Assembly (NCBI GenBank): GCA_963712595.1
Contig: CAVQIM010000001.1
Coordinates: 806,001-870,000, forward strand
From: VRUE01 sp963712595
Lineage (GTDB): Bacteria; Actinomycetota; Thermoleophilia; Solirubrobacterales; 70-9
DNA: 64,000 nt
Reading direction: 5' to 3'
Below are positions 1 to 8,101 of the stretch, in pieces. The position numbers and the translations under genes were made by a program. A model generated the notes under the pieces. The model was given only the letters and a program-made list of their open reading frames with translations. It searched no databases and was not told the DNA's origin. Within the stretch, counting starts at the first letter, position 1. Each line of letters begins with the position of its first letter.

Positions 1-1
1 C

Positions 2-1099
2 GAGGCCAATGCCACCGTGCTCGAGCCTGCCCTCGGCCCCAACTCGGTGCTGACCCTCGACGACGCGCCGCACATGCGGCAGCGCAAGCTGCTGCTCCCC
101 CCCTTTCACGGCGAGCGGGTCCGTGGCTACGGCGAGCTGATCCGCGAGACCACCCGCAAGCAGATGGAGAGCTGGCCGGTCGGCGAGCCCTTCTCCCTGC
201 GCCCCCACACCCAGCGGATCACCCTGGCGGTGATCATGCGCGCCGTCTTCGGCGTCCACGACGAGGATCGCCTGACCCGCTTCGAGGCGCTGATCGAGGA
301 CTTCAGCCGTCGCGTCGGCCTGATCACCACCTTCCCCGCCCTACGCCGCAACTTCGGCCCCGGCAGCCCCTGGCCGCGCTTCCTGCGTTCGCGCGCCGCG
401 CTCGACGAGTTCATCTACGAGGAGATCGGGCTGCGCCGCAAGGAGGTCGAAGCCGGCGAGGAGGGTCACGACGACGTGCTCTCGCTGCTGCTGCAGGCCC
501 GCCACGACGACGGCAGCCCGATGAGCGACGAAGAGCTGCGCGACGAGCTCGTCACCGTGCTCGGCGCCGGCCACGAGACGACGGCGACCGGGCTCGCCTG
601 GGCGATGGAGCGACTGCTGCGCACCCCCCGCGTTCTGGCGAAGCTGCGCGAATCGATCGCCGCCGGCGAGGACGACTACCTCGAAGCGACGGTCAAAGAG
701 ACGCTGCGGGCGCGCCCCGTGATCGTCGACGTCGCCCGCCGCCTCACCGCGCCAGCCCAGATCGGCGGCTACGAGCTGCCCAAGGGCAGCTTCGTGATGG
801 CTGCGATCGCCGCCCTGCATTACCGCGAGGACCTCTTCCCCCAGCCCGAGGAGTTCCGGCCCGAGCGCTTCCTCACCGAAAAGGCCGACAACTACGCCTG
901 GATCCCCTTCGGTGGCGGCGTGCGGCGCTGCATCGGAGCCGCCTTCGCCGAATACGAGATGCGGATCGTCCTGCGCGAGTTCGTCGAGCGCGCCGAGCTC
1001 AGCGCCCCCAACCCGAAGCCGGAGGCAGTCAGGGTCCGCAACATCACCTTGGCCCCCGGCAAGGGCACCCTGGTCAGGCTGGATCGGCCGCTGCGCTGA
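2..1099 (+). CDS. Cytochrome P450, 5' end cut by window edge
   Basis: Heme-thiolate monooxygenase, activating O2 to hydroxylate an unknown substrate. The reading frame is open from base 2, so the N-terminal part lies outside the window; about 365 residues are visible against 400-450 for the family. Counting from the GTG at 17, the I-helix motif AGHETT is at about 184-189, the K-helix ExxR (ETLR) at 228-231, and the heme loop FGGGVRRCIG carries the axial cysteine at about 305. No membrane anchor is seen in the visible part. The last 26 bases overlap the 3' end of the convergent ABC-F gene. Subfamily and substrate cannot be given from sequence alone. Confidence 0.95.
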   Translation, partial: EANATVLEPALGPNSVLTLDDAPHMRQRKLLLPPFHGERVRGYGELIRETTRKQMESWPVGEPFSLRPHTQRITLAVIMRAVFGVHDEDRLTRFEALIEDFSRRVGLITTFPALRRNFGPGSPWPRFLRSRAALDEFIYEEIGLRRKEVEAGEEGHDDVLSLLLQARHDDGSPMSDEELRDELVTVLGAGHETTATGLAWAMERLLRTPRVLAKLRESIAAGEDDYLEATVKETLRARPVIVDVARRLTAPAQIGGYELPKGSFVMAAIAALHYREDLFPQPEEFRPERFLTEKADNYAWIPFGGGVRRCIGAAFAEYEMRIVLREFVERAELSAPNPKPEAVRVRNITLAPGKGTLVRLDRPLR

Positions 1100-2984
1100 C
1101 CGCCCTTTCGGCCTCCTCCCACTGCTCGTAGAGCTCGGTGAGCCTTCGCTTGGCCGCCTCGTGGCGCTCGCTCGCGCGCTCTGAGCGCTCCGGCGTCGAC
1201 CAGGCGGCGGGGTCGGCGAGCTCCTCCTCGACCCGGCGCAGCTCGGCCTCTGCCGCCTCGATCTTCTCCGCGAGGCGGGTCGCCTTGCGCGCGGCACTCT
1301 TCTTCGCGGCCCCGGGACGCTGGCGCTTTCCCCCTTTGCCCTCCCGTTTGGCCGCCGCCCTGGCCGCGGATGCCGCTTCCGCGTCTTCGTCGCGCCCACG
1401 CTGATACGCGGCCCAGCCGCTCGGGTGGCTGCGCAGCTCGCCGTCCTCGCAAACCAGGGTGCGGCTGCCGACCGCCTCGAGCAGGGCGCGATCGTGCGAG
1501 ACGAGGATCACCGCCCCCTCGAAGGCCGAGAGGGCGTCCTCGAGCGCCTCGCGGCTCTCGACGTCGAGATGGTTGGTGGGCTCGTCGAGGACGAGGACGT
1601 TGGCGCCGGAGGCGACGAGGATCGCCAGCGAGAGGCGCCGCTGCTCGCCGCCGGAGATGTCGTCAAGCGATTTCTCCGCGTCGGCGCCGGAGAAGAGGAA
1701 GCCGCCGAGCAGGTCGCGGGCCTTTTGGCCGGTGAGGCCAGTTCCTCGCTGGGCCGCTTCGAGCACGGTCCCCTCCCCCGCCGCGGTCTCGGCGTGCTGG
1801 GAGAGGTAGCCGAGCTTGACGTTGTGGCCGGTCCGCACCGAGCCGGAGGCGGGCTCGCGGCGACCGGCAAGGGTCTCGATCAGCGTCGTCTTGCCGGCGC
1901 CGTTGGGGCCGACGAGGACGACGTGCTCGCCGCGCTCGAGTTCGAGGTCGGCGTCGCTGAGCAGGGTGCGTCCAGGCACCTCGATCGTCCCCTTGACCAG
2001 CTTCAGCACGACCCGGCCTGGGCGCTCCGGGGTGACGAAGGAGAAGCGCAGGTTGCGGCGGTCGCGCTGTTCCGCCTTCACCCCGTCGCGCTTGATCTTC
2101 TCGATCTGCTTCAGCCGCGACTGCGCTTGGCGCGCCTTCGTCGCCTTGTAGCGGAAGCGCTCGACGAATCGCTCCATCCGCTCGATCTCTGCCTGCTGGC
2201 GCTCGATCGCCTTGCCGCGAGCGATCTCCCGCGCCGCCTGCTCCTTGCGCCAGGCGTGCCAGGGGCCGGCGAAGAAGCGGCCTCGCTGCGCCTCGAGCTC
2301 GAGCACCGAAGTGCCGACCGCCTCGAGGAACCAGCGGTCGTGGGCGACGAGGACGACCGCAGCGTCGAGGTCGCAGAGGTAACGCTCGAGCCACTCGAGC
2401 GAGGGGATGTCGAGGTGGTTCGTCGGCTCGTCGAGAAGCAGGAGGTCCGGGCGAGTCGCCAGGGCACGGGCAAGCGAGGCGCGGGTCAGCTCGCCGCCGG
2501 AGAAGGTGGAGAGCGAGCGCCCGGCCGCCTCGTCGTCGAAGCCGAGGCCGCCGAGCACGGCGAGCACGTCGTCGCGCCAGCGATATCCGCCGCCGGCTTC
2601 GAGCCGCTGCTGCGCCTCGGAGTAGGCGCGCATCGTCTCCTCCTCCGGCTCGCCGCCGGACATCGCCGCCTCCAGGCGGGCCATCTCGACCTCGGTCTCC
2701 TGCATGTCGGCGCGGCCGGAGAAGACGTAGTCGCCCAGCGAGACCTCGGCTTCGCGCGGGGGGCGCTGGTCGTGCAGGGCCACCCGCGCCCCTTTCTGCA
2801 GGGCGATGCTGCCCGAGTCCGGCGGGCGCTCACCAGCCAGTACCCGCAGCAGGGTCGACTTGCCGGCGCCGTTTCGCCCCGACAGCGTCATCCGCTCGCG
2901 GGGCTCGAGCTTGAAGGAGACGTCGGCGAAGAGCAGCTCCCCGCCCGCGTATACGTCGATCGTCGTCGCCGTGGCAATCGCCAT
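1074..2984 (-). CDS. ABC-F family ATPase (ribosome-associated, no membrane domain)
   Basis: Soluble duplicated ABC ATPase of the ABC-F group, whose members act on the ribosome (translation factor or antibiotic protection). Domain 1 has Walker A GRNGAGKS at about 36-43, signature FSGGE at 161-165 and Walker B LLLLDEPTNHLD near 181-192. The charged interdomain linker at about 245-300 is rich in Arg, Lys and Glu. Domain 2 repeats GPNGAGKTT at about 359-367, SGGEQRR and LVLDEPTNHLD. The C-terminus is a Lys/Ala-rich coiled coil. The ATG at 2984 begins MAIATATTID; a GTG nine codons upstream is possible but less likely. No transmembrane segment is present. Whether it confers drug protection or has a housekeeping EttA-like role is not decidable here. 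Confidence 0.93.
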   Translation of the reverse strand: MAIATATTIDVYAGGELLFADVSFKLEPRERMTLSGRNGAGKSTLLRVLAGERPPDSGSIALQKGARVALHDQRPPREAEVSLGDYVFSGRADMQETEVEMARLEAAMSGGEPEEETMRAYSEAQQRLEAGGGYRWRDDVLAVLGGLGFDDEAAGRSLSTFSGGELTRASLARALATRPDLLLLDEPTNHLDIPSLEWLERYLCDLDAAVVLVAHDRWFLEAVGTSVLELEAQRGRFFAGPWHAWRKEQAAREIARGKAIERQQAEIERMERFVERFRYKATKARQAQSRLKQIEKIKRDGVKAEQRDRRNLRFSFVTPERPGRVVLKLVKGTIEVPGRTLLSDADLELERGEHVVLVGPNGAGKTTLIETLAGRREPASGSVRTGHNVKLGYLSQHAETAAGEGTVLEAAQRGTGLTGQKARDLLGGFLFSGADAEKSLDDISGGEQRRLSLAILVASGANVLVLDEPTNHLDVESREALEDALSAFEGAVILVSHDRALLEAVGSRTLVCEDGELRSHPSGWAAYQRGRDEDAEAASAARAAAKREGKGGKRQRPGAAKKSAARKATRLAEKIEAAEAELRRVEEELADPAAWSTPERSERASERHEAAKRRLTELYEQWEEAERAVSAAADPA

Positions 2985-3032
2985 GCGCCTGACATTACGT
3001 TCTTGCCGCACCGGTGGGCGTAACCTCCCGGC

Positions 3033-3539
3033 ATGGAACGCGAGCAGCTGCGGGCGATTCAGGCGCCGCTCAAGGAGCGCTACGAAGACGACCCGGCTGC
3101 TGCCGTGGTCACCCTCTCGGCGAGCGGCGAGCTCGGCGAAGGGGTCTCATGCTCGGTGCAGACGGGGCGGGCGATCGCCGAGGCCGGCCTCCACCCCGCC
3201 TCGGGCGGGGACGGCGCGCTGCTTTGCTCGGGCGACATGCTGCTCGAGGCGCTGGCCGCCTGCGCCGGGGTGACGCTGCGCGCCGTGTCGACCTCGTTGG
3301 GGATCGAGGTCAGGGCCGGCAGGGTGCGCGCCGACGGCGACCTCGACTTCCGCGGGACCCTTGCGGTCGACCGCGACGCACCGGTCGGCTTCTCGGCGAT
3401 CCGACTCTCCTTCGAGCTCGATACCGACGCCACCCCTGACGAGCTCGAGACGCTGCTGAAGCTGACCGAGCGCTACTGCGTCGTCCTCCAGACGCTGACG
3501 AGCTCTCCCGAGCTCTCGGCGACCGTCGAGACCAGATAG
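3033..3539 (+). CDS. OsmC/Ohr family peroxidase-like protein
   Basis: 168-residue protein of the OsmC superfamily, which reduces organic hydroperoxides with a reactive cysteine pair. The two expected cysteines are present: Cys77 in LAACAGV and Cys149 in ERYCVVLQ. The overall length suits the family. It is transcribed divergently from the ABC-F gene with a gap of about 50 bp and is followed closely by an MBL-fold hydrolase on the same strand. The substrate is inferred from the family only. Confidence 0.88.
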   Translation: MEREQLRAIQAPLKERYEDDPAAAVVTLSASGELGEGVSCSVQTGRAIAEAGLHPASGGDGALLCSGDMLLEALAACAGVTLRAVSTSLGIEVRAGRVRADGDLDFRGTLAVDRDAPVGFSAIRLSFELDTDATPDELETLLKLTERYCVVLQTLTSSPELSATVETR

Positions 3540-3564
3540 CGGGCGGCGGTAGGGCGTCACCACG

Positions 3565-4494
3565 ATGGCAGGGCCGCTGCGACACCTCGGGGAGCTGGCC
3601 AAGGCCAGCCTGACCAGGCGCTCCGCCGAGCGCGAGGACGGGAAGGCGTTGAGCGAGTTGGAGGCGAAGCCGCTGCAGCTGCCGGAGGGGCTCGAGGTCG
3701 AATGGCTCGGGGTCTCCGGTTACCGGCTCAGCGCCGAGGGCCACACCCTGTTCGTCGACCCGTATCTCTCGCGCGTCCCCTTCCGCGACCTCGTCCTGCG
3801 CCGGCCCACCCTGCCGGACCCGACGGCGCTGGATCGCTTCGTCCATGCGCCTGGCGAGGTCGTCGGAGTGCTCGTCGGCCACACCCACTTCGACCATGCA
3901 GTCGACGCGCCGGCGATCGCGCGCCGCTTCGGCTGCAGGGCGTACGGCTCCGACTCGCTGGTGGCGCTGATGGCATTGCACGGCCTCGCCGACAGCGCGG
4001 TCGAGGTCGAGCACTACCGCAGCTACGAGCTCGGTCCGTTCCGCGTCAGCTTCACACCCAGCGTGCACTCGAAGCTGCTGCTCGGGCTCGCGGTGCCCTA
4101 CGACGGCGACCTGACCTGCGAGCACCTCGACTCCCTCACGCCTAGCGCCTACCGCTGTGGCCAGGTCTGGGGCATCACGATCGAGGTCGCCGGCATCCGC
4201 TTCTACCACCAGGGCAGCGCCAACCTGATCGACGACGCGGTCCGCGAGCGCGGCGTCGACGTCTTCCTCGCCGGCGTCGCCGGCCGCAGCTTCACCCGCG
4301 ACTACTGGAAGCGGATCCTCCCCCTCCTCGACCCGAAGGTCGTGGTCCCCACCCACTACGACAACTTCTTCCGTCCACTCGGTCAGCAAATGGAGTTCGT
4401 CTCCAACGTCCAGCTCTCGGCGCTGCCCGAGGAAATCGGCGCCGTCAGCGCCGACGCCGAGCTTGCCGCCCTCCCCCGCGCGGATCTGCGCTGA
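3565..4494 (+). CDS. Metallo-beta-lactamase-fold hydrolase (UlaG-like)
   Basis: 309-residue MBL-fold protein. The metal-binding signature HTHFDHA sits at about 106-112, and additional histidines appear in FTPSVHSK near 165 and VPTHYDNF near 275. The N-terminal region (about 45-70, LGVSGYRLSAEGHTLFVDPYLS) is the typical opening beta-strand pair of the UlaG/YycJ-like branch. It begins 25 bp after the OsmC gene and is probably cotranscribed with it. No signal peptide is seen. The substrate is unknown; a lactonase or phosphodiesterase-type reaction is typical for the fold but not demonstrated. Confidence 0.87.
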   Translation: MAGPLRHLGELAKASLTRRSAEREDGKALSELEAKPLQLPEGLEVEWLGVSGYRLSAEGHTLFVDPYLSRVPFRDLVLRRPTLPDPTALDRFVHAPGEVVGVLVGHTHFDHAVDAPAIARRFGCRAYGSDSLVALMALHGLADSAVEVEHYRSYELGPFRVSFTPSVHSKLLLGLAVPYDGDLTCEHLDSLTPSAYRCGQVWGITIEVAGIRFYHQGSANLIDDAVRERGVDVFLAGVAGRSFTRDYWKRILPLLDPKVVVPTHYDNFFRPLGQQMEFVSNVQLSALPEEIGAVSADAELAALPRADLR

Positions 4495-4559
4495 AAGACG
4501 CGACAGAGCCCTAACATCGTGCGCGCCATGCGCGCGTTGGCAATCCTACGGTGGTCGGG

Positions 4560-4793
4560 ATGGCTCCAATCGACGCGACCGGCGCGAGGGAATTCCTGGA
4601 AGCGATCATTGCCGCCTTCTCCGTGCTTGGAGGCGGGATGGCGTACTTCAGCGGCTTCTCGGCTTCTCAAGCACTCGCCCAAGGGCAATCGGCCGAGAGC
4701 GTTGCGCACCGCATCAACGAAGGCATTGCAGAGGGTTTCGAACTCACCTCGCCGCTATCCATCGTCGCTCTTATCATCGTGGTGTGGACTTGA
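4560..4793 (+). CDS. Small hypothetical protein
   Basis: Possible 77-residue protein with no recognised family. It starts MAPIDATGAREFLEAI, has a Gly/Ala/Ser-rich mildly hydrophobic middle, and ends in a short hydrophobic stretch (SIVALIIVVWT) that could be a membrane anchor. Codon use is less GC-biased than in neighbours, with more A/T at third positions. A GTG at 4551 is an alternative start. Its end overlaps the following small ORF by 10 bases, which supports translational coupling. It could be a recent acquisition or a fortuitous frame. Confidence 0.45.
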   Translation: MAPIDATGAREFLEAIIAAFSVLGGGMAYFSGFSASQALAQGQSAESVAHRINEGIAEGFELTSPLSIVALIIVVWT

Positions 4794-4978
4794 TCGCTCG
4801 GCTCACCAGAACTCCACGGGGCGCCTCTATCGCGGGAACTGCAATCGCGCTGCTCGTTCTCGTTGCGGTCCTTATCCTCGGCGCTCCACCTTGGATTCTC
4901 GTTCCCGCTCTCTGGGTTGGGGCGACGGTGTACATCGAGGCCAAATCCTGGGCTGACCGTCGACTCGGCCCTAGGTGA
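4784..4978 (+). CDS. Small two-helix membrane protein, hypothetical
   Basis: 64-residue ORF using a GTG at 4784, inside the end of the preceding small ORF. After a basic N-terminus (RLTRTPRG) come two closely spaced hydrophobic segments, about residues 15-32 (GTAIALLVLVAVLILG) and 36-48 (ILVPALWVGATVY), followed by a basic tail. This looks like a tiny hairpin membrane protein. It ends 3 bp from the stop codon of the convergent DUF1697 gene. No family is recognised; the hydrophobic pattern and tight packing are the only support. Confidence 0.45.
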   Translation: MDLIARLTRTPRGASIAGTAIALLVLVAVLILGAPPWILVPALWVGATVYIEAKSWADRRLGPR

Positions 4979-4981
4979 CTC

Positions 4982-5524
4982 TCAATCGGTGAAGTGCTTG
5001 GCGGCGATCTGGTCGATCGTGCCCTTGGTGCGGCGGGTCGAGAGGCCGAGGAGGGCGTCGATGGCTTTCAGATCGAGCGAGGACTCGAGCAGGCCGCCGC
5101 TGGGAAGCCAGTAAAGCTCCCGGCCCTCGATCGCCAGACGATCCTCGCCGCTGGCCATCGCCAACACCTCGCGGCGCGCCGCGGCCTTCGGCTTCTTCAG
5201 CAACAGCGAGACCTGGAGCTTGCCGGCCGATTCCTCGACGAGGTCGGGATCGAAGGGCTCGAGGGCGGCAATCGCGCCCAGCTCGGCAGCGCTTCGAAGG
5301 AAGACCGGCACCTCGTAGCCGAGCGCCTCGCCGAGGCCAACTTCGACCCGCTTCGCCAGGGCCCCCTCATCGTCCTCGTCCGCGGCGAAGATCACGTTGC
5401 CGCTGGCGCGGAAGCAGGAAACCTCGTCGAAGCCGAGCGCCGCGAACTCACGCCGCAGCTCCTCGTTCTTGATCCGGCGACCGCCGATGTTCATCCCGCG
5501 CAGGAAGGCGACGTACCGATCCAT
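4982..5524 (-). CDS. DUF1697 family protein
   Basis: 180-residue soluble protein of the DUF1697 family (biochemical function unknown). The hallmark N-terminus YVAFLRGMNIGGRRIKNEEL and the following FRASGNVIF are both present. Length is typical for the family. It is transcribed convergently to the two small ORFs and divergently from the peroxiredoxin, with about 50 bp to the latter. No signal peptide or membrane segment is seen. Confidence 0.85.
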   Translation of the reverse strand: MDRYVAFLRGMNIGGRRIKNEELRREFAALGFDEVSCFRASGNVIFAADEDDEGALAKRVEVGLGEALGYEVPVFLRSAAELGAIAALEPFDPDLVEESAGKLQVSLLLKKPKAAARREVLAMASGEDRLAIEGRELYWLPSGGLLESSLDLKAIDALLGLSTRRTKGTIDQIAAKHFTD

Positions 5525-5574
5525 CCTGCAAACCCTACGAGGCCGACCGCCAACCTCCCTGCGACGATGACCCC

Positions 5575-6159
5575 GTGAGCGCCGACTACCGCCAGCTGCC
5601 GGCCGACCTGCCGATCCCGGAGGACGACGGTGCCGCCGACCACCTCGTCGGCATGCCCCTGCCAGAGCTGCGGCTGCCCTCGACCCTCGGCGGGACGATC
5701 GACCTGGCCGCTGCCGCCGCCGCGGGACCCGGCGTCCTCGTCGTCTACGTCTATCCCCGGACAGGCGTTCCCGGCGAGCCGTCCCCTGCCGGCTGGGACG
5801 ACATCCCCGGCGCGCGCGGTTGCACCCCGCAGAGCTGCGCCTACCGCGACGGCCTCGCCGAATTCGCCTCGCTGGGCGCCACCGTGGTCGGCCTCAGCGC
5901 TCAGACCGCCGTGGAACAGCGCGAGTTCGCCGAGCGCGAGCACATTCCCTTCCCCCTGCTCAGCGACGGCGATATGCGCCTCGGCGCCGCGCTTCGTCTC
6001 CCCACCTTCGAAGCAGCGGGCATGGAGCTCTACAAGCGCCTCACCCTCGTCGCCGAGGACGGCGCGATCGCCAAGGCCTTCTACCCCGTCTTCCCGCCAG
6101 ACCGCAACGCAGGCGAGGTACTCGCCTGGCTGCGGACCAGTGGAGGCGGCCGGAATTGA
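5575..6159 (+). CDS. Peroxiredoxin (AhpC/TSA, PrxQ-like)
   Basis: Thiol peroxidase of 194 residues from a GTG start. The strand VLVVYVYPRTGVPG (about 54-67) precedes a segment of about 15 residues and then GCTPQSCAYRD, giving candidate peroxidatic Cys83 and resolving Cys88. This is a PrxQ-type C-x4-C arrangement with an insertion between the YPRTG loop and the cysteine. The final codons (TSGGGRN-stop) lie on bases that also encode the 3' end of tmRNA on the other strand, an overlap of 19 bp. Expression in both directions would give convergent transcripts there. Confidence 0.88.
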   Translation: MSADYRQLPADLPIPEDDGAADHLVGMPLPELRLPSTLGGTIDLAAAAAAGPGVLVVYVYPRTGVPGEPSPAGWDDIPGARGCTPQSCAYRDGLAEFASLGATVVGLSAQTAVEQREFAEREHIPFPLLSDGDMRLGAALRLPTFEAAGMELYKRLTLVAEDGAIAKAFYPVFPPDRNAGEVLAWLRTSGGGRN

Positions 6160-6499
6160 ACCGGCGTCCGAGGCCGTAGTGCGATGGTCTCTACAGGTAT
6201 AGCCGGCGCTTGATTCTCGTCTCCCGGGGTCCGCGCCGGCGGGCACTGCGGGAGATAGAGCCCTCTGAATTGTCCCCTGGCAGACGGGGCGATCCGCCTG
6301 GGTGAGCCCGCGTTCTGAAGCCGGCTGCCCTCCCTGCGGGCGAGGGAGGACCGACTCTCATCGCCTAGGTTCTAGCTAGGCAGCGAGGGCGAACTCATGG
6401 TCCGCACGTATTGGTTGGTGCCGGGGTTTAACGAGGCCTCCGGCAACCTCGACCTGCAACCGTTCGCACGGACCGACCACGTCGAAGCCTGTCGCCCCC
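6141..6499 (-). ncRNA. ssrA: tmRNA (transfer-messenger RNA)
   Basis: One-piece tmRNA that rescues stalled ribosomes with SmpB. On the minus strand it begins GGGGGCGACAGGCTTCGACG, the actinobacterial 5' tRNA-like domain, and ends GGTTCAATTCCGGCCGCCTCCA. The 5' GGGGGCG pairs with the 3' CGCCTCC (one G-U), forming the 7-bp acceptor stem with A as discriminator; CCA is not encoded. The tag reading frame (6376-6405) most likely encodes ADHEFALAA followed by TAG, by alignment of the ...CAACCAATACGT-GCG resume region with other actinobacterial tmRNAs. The length of 359 nt fits the class. smpB lies 3.3 kb away on the same strand. The extreme 3' end overlaps the peroxiredoxin stop codon. Confidence 0.95.
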
Positions 6500-6514
6500 G
6501 TGCTATGTGGACCG

Positions 6515-6520
6515 ATTGTA
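6515..6520 (-). promoter_or_regulatory. Candidate -10 element for ssrA
   Basis: TACAAT on the minus strand, 15 bp upstream of the tmRNA 5' end, would place the transcript start 7-9 nt before the mature end, leaving a short leader for RNase P to remove. No convincing -35 is visible at 17 bp, so this is a weak call based on position and hexamer only. Confidence 0.3.
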
Positions 6521-6611
6521 CGGACTCGGGTAGGAATACCCCCATGAGCGCGGAGCGACCAAGCGTGCATCTCTGGTTCTTCGCGCCGGGAGCGAAGCGC
6601 GAGGCCATGCA

Positions 6612-7988
6612 ATGAGCGAGAGGGAGTTCGACGCGATCGTGCTCGGGGCCGGGGCGCCGGGGGAGGTCTGCGCCGGGCGCCTCGCCGATGGCGGCTTCTC
6701 GGTGGCAATAGTCGAGCCGCATCTGGTCGGTGGCGAGTGCTCGTACTACGCCTGCATGCCGTCGAAGGCGCTGCTGCGACCCGCTGACCTGCTTGCCGAG
6801 GCGCGCCGGGTACCGGGCGTCGCCGAGGCGATCAGCGGCGAGCTCGACCCGGCGGCTGTCCTCAGCCGCCGCGACGAGGTGATCCACGAGCTCGACGACT
6901 CCTCCCAGCTTCCCTGGCTGCGCGAACGCGGGATCGAGCTGTTCCGCGGCGAGGGCGAGCTGGACGGCGAGAGGCGCGTGCGGGCCGGCGACGATGCTCT
7001 GACCGCGCGCCGGGCAATCGTCGTCGCCACCGGCAGCGGCGCCTCGATGCCACCGGTCGAGGGGCTCGACTCGGTGCGCGCCTGGAACAACCGCGAGGGG
7101 ACGACGGCGAAACGGCCACCCGAAAGCATGGTGGTCCTCGGCGGCGGCCCGGTCGGCTCGGAGCTGGCGCAGGCCTGGTCGACGCTGGGGACCGAGGTCA
7201 CCTTGGTCGAGGGCGCGGATCGCCTCCTCCCCCGCGAGGAGCCCTTCGCCGGCGAGGAGCTCGCGGCGGCGCTGCGCAAGAGCCACGGCGTGGACGTGCG
7301 CACGGGCGCGCTCGCCCGTCGCGTCGGCAAGAGCGGCACCGGCGTCTCGGTCGAGCTCGACGACGGCAGCGCGATCGAGGCCGCCGAGATCCTCGTCGCG
7401 GTCGGGCGCAAGCCGCGCACCGCCGGGATCGGGCTCGGGTCGGTCGGCGTCGAGCCCGGCAAGGGCGGCTTCCTGGAGACCGACGACCGCATGCGGGTGG
7501 GTGAGCGCGACTGGCTCTACGCGATCGGTGACGTAAACGGTCGCGCCCTCTTCACCCACATGGGCAAGTACCAGGCCTGGATCGCGGCCGAGAACGCCCT
7601 CGGTCGCGATGTGGAGGCCATGGCCGAAGGCATCGGCTCGCCGCGGGTCACCTTCACCGACCCGCAGGTGGCGGCCGCCGGCAAGACCCTGGATCAAGCT
7701 CGCGAGGCGGGCATCGAGGCAGTCGCGGTCGACGTGCCGACCGACGGCACCGCCGGCGCCAGCTTCCAGGGCAAGGGAACCGGCGGCACCTCCCGTCTCG
7801 TCGTGGACGAGTCCCGCCAGGTCATCGTGGGCGCCACCTTCACCGGCTTCGAGACGGCGGACTTCCTCCAAGCAGCAACCGTCGCCATAGTCGGCGAGGT
7901 GCCCCTCTCAAAGCTCCGCCACGCTGTGGCCGCCTACCCAACCCGCAGCGAGATCTGGCTGAAGCTCCTCGAGGCCCACGGCCTATAG
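6612..7988 (+). CDS. Pyridine nucleotide-disulfide oxidoreductase (class I, Lpd/MerA-like)
   Basis: 458-residue FAD flavoprotein. FAD-binding GAGAPG is at about 12-17, the redox-active C-x4-C disulfide GGECSYYACMPSK at Cys43/Cys48, and the second Rossmann motif VVLGGGPVGSE binds NAD(P)H. YAIGDVNG contacts FAD, and a C-terminal dimerisation domain follows. The C-terminal segment reads RHAVAAYPTRSE where lipoamide dehydrogenases have H-x-HPT-xxE, so the catalytic His position is Tyr. The substrate may therefore not be lipoamide. It sits alone between tmRNA and a convergent gene; no pyruvate dehydrogenase genes are nearby. Its stop codon is inside the long inverted repeat that follows. Confidence 0.88.
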   Translation: MSEREFDAIVLGAGAPGEVCAGRLADGGFSVAIVEPHLVGGECSYYACMPSKALLRPADLLAEARRVPGVAEAISGELDPAAVLSRRDEVIHELDDSSQLPWLRERGIELFRGEGELDGERRVRAGDDALTARRAIVVATGSGASMPPVEGLDSVRAWNNREGTTAKRPPESMVVLGGGPVGSELAQAWSTLGTEVTLVEGADRLLPREEPFAGEELAAALRKSHGVDVRTGALARRVGKSGTGVSVELDDGSAIEAAEILVAVGRKPRTAGIGLGSVGVEPGKGGFLETDDRMRVGERDWLYAIGDVNGRALFTHMGKYQAWIAAENALGRDVEAMAEGIGSPRVTFTDPQVAAAGKTLDQAREAGIEAVAVDVPTDGTAGASFQGKGTGGTSRLVVDESRQVIVGATFTGFETADFLQAATVAIVGEVPLSKLRHAVAAYPTRSEIWLKLLEAHGL

Positions 7989-8101
7989 GAGCGGTCCCGG
8001 TAGGGGTGGAGCGTCTTGTGCTTTTTCGCGTGTTTCAGGCGCGGCCGACAGGCCGCGACCTCGCGAAAAAGTTAAGCGGAACCCCTACCGGGACCGCTCC
8101 T
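7987..8101. repeat. Stop-to-stop nested palindrome (likely bidirectional terminator)
   Basis: A perfect 21-bp inverted repeat (7987-8007 with 8081-8101) joins two convergent genes. Its left arm starts inside the TAG of the oxidoreductase and its right arm ends in the stop codon of the HhH protein. Inside lies a second perfect 10-bp repeat, CTTTTTCGCG (8021-8030) with CGCGAAAAAG (8062-8071), and inside that GCGGCC-gaca-GGCCGC (8041-8056). The A/T runs flanking the inner stem fit intrinsic termination in both directions. The long outer arms are more than termination requires. Confidence 0.85.
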
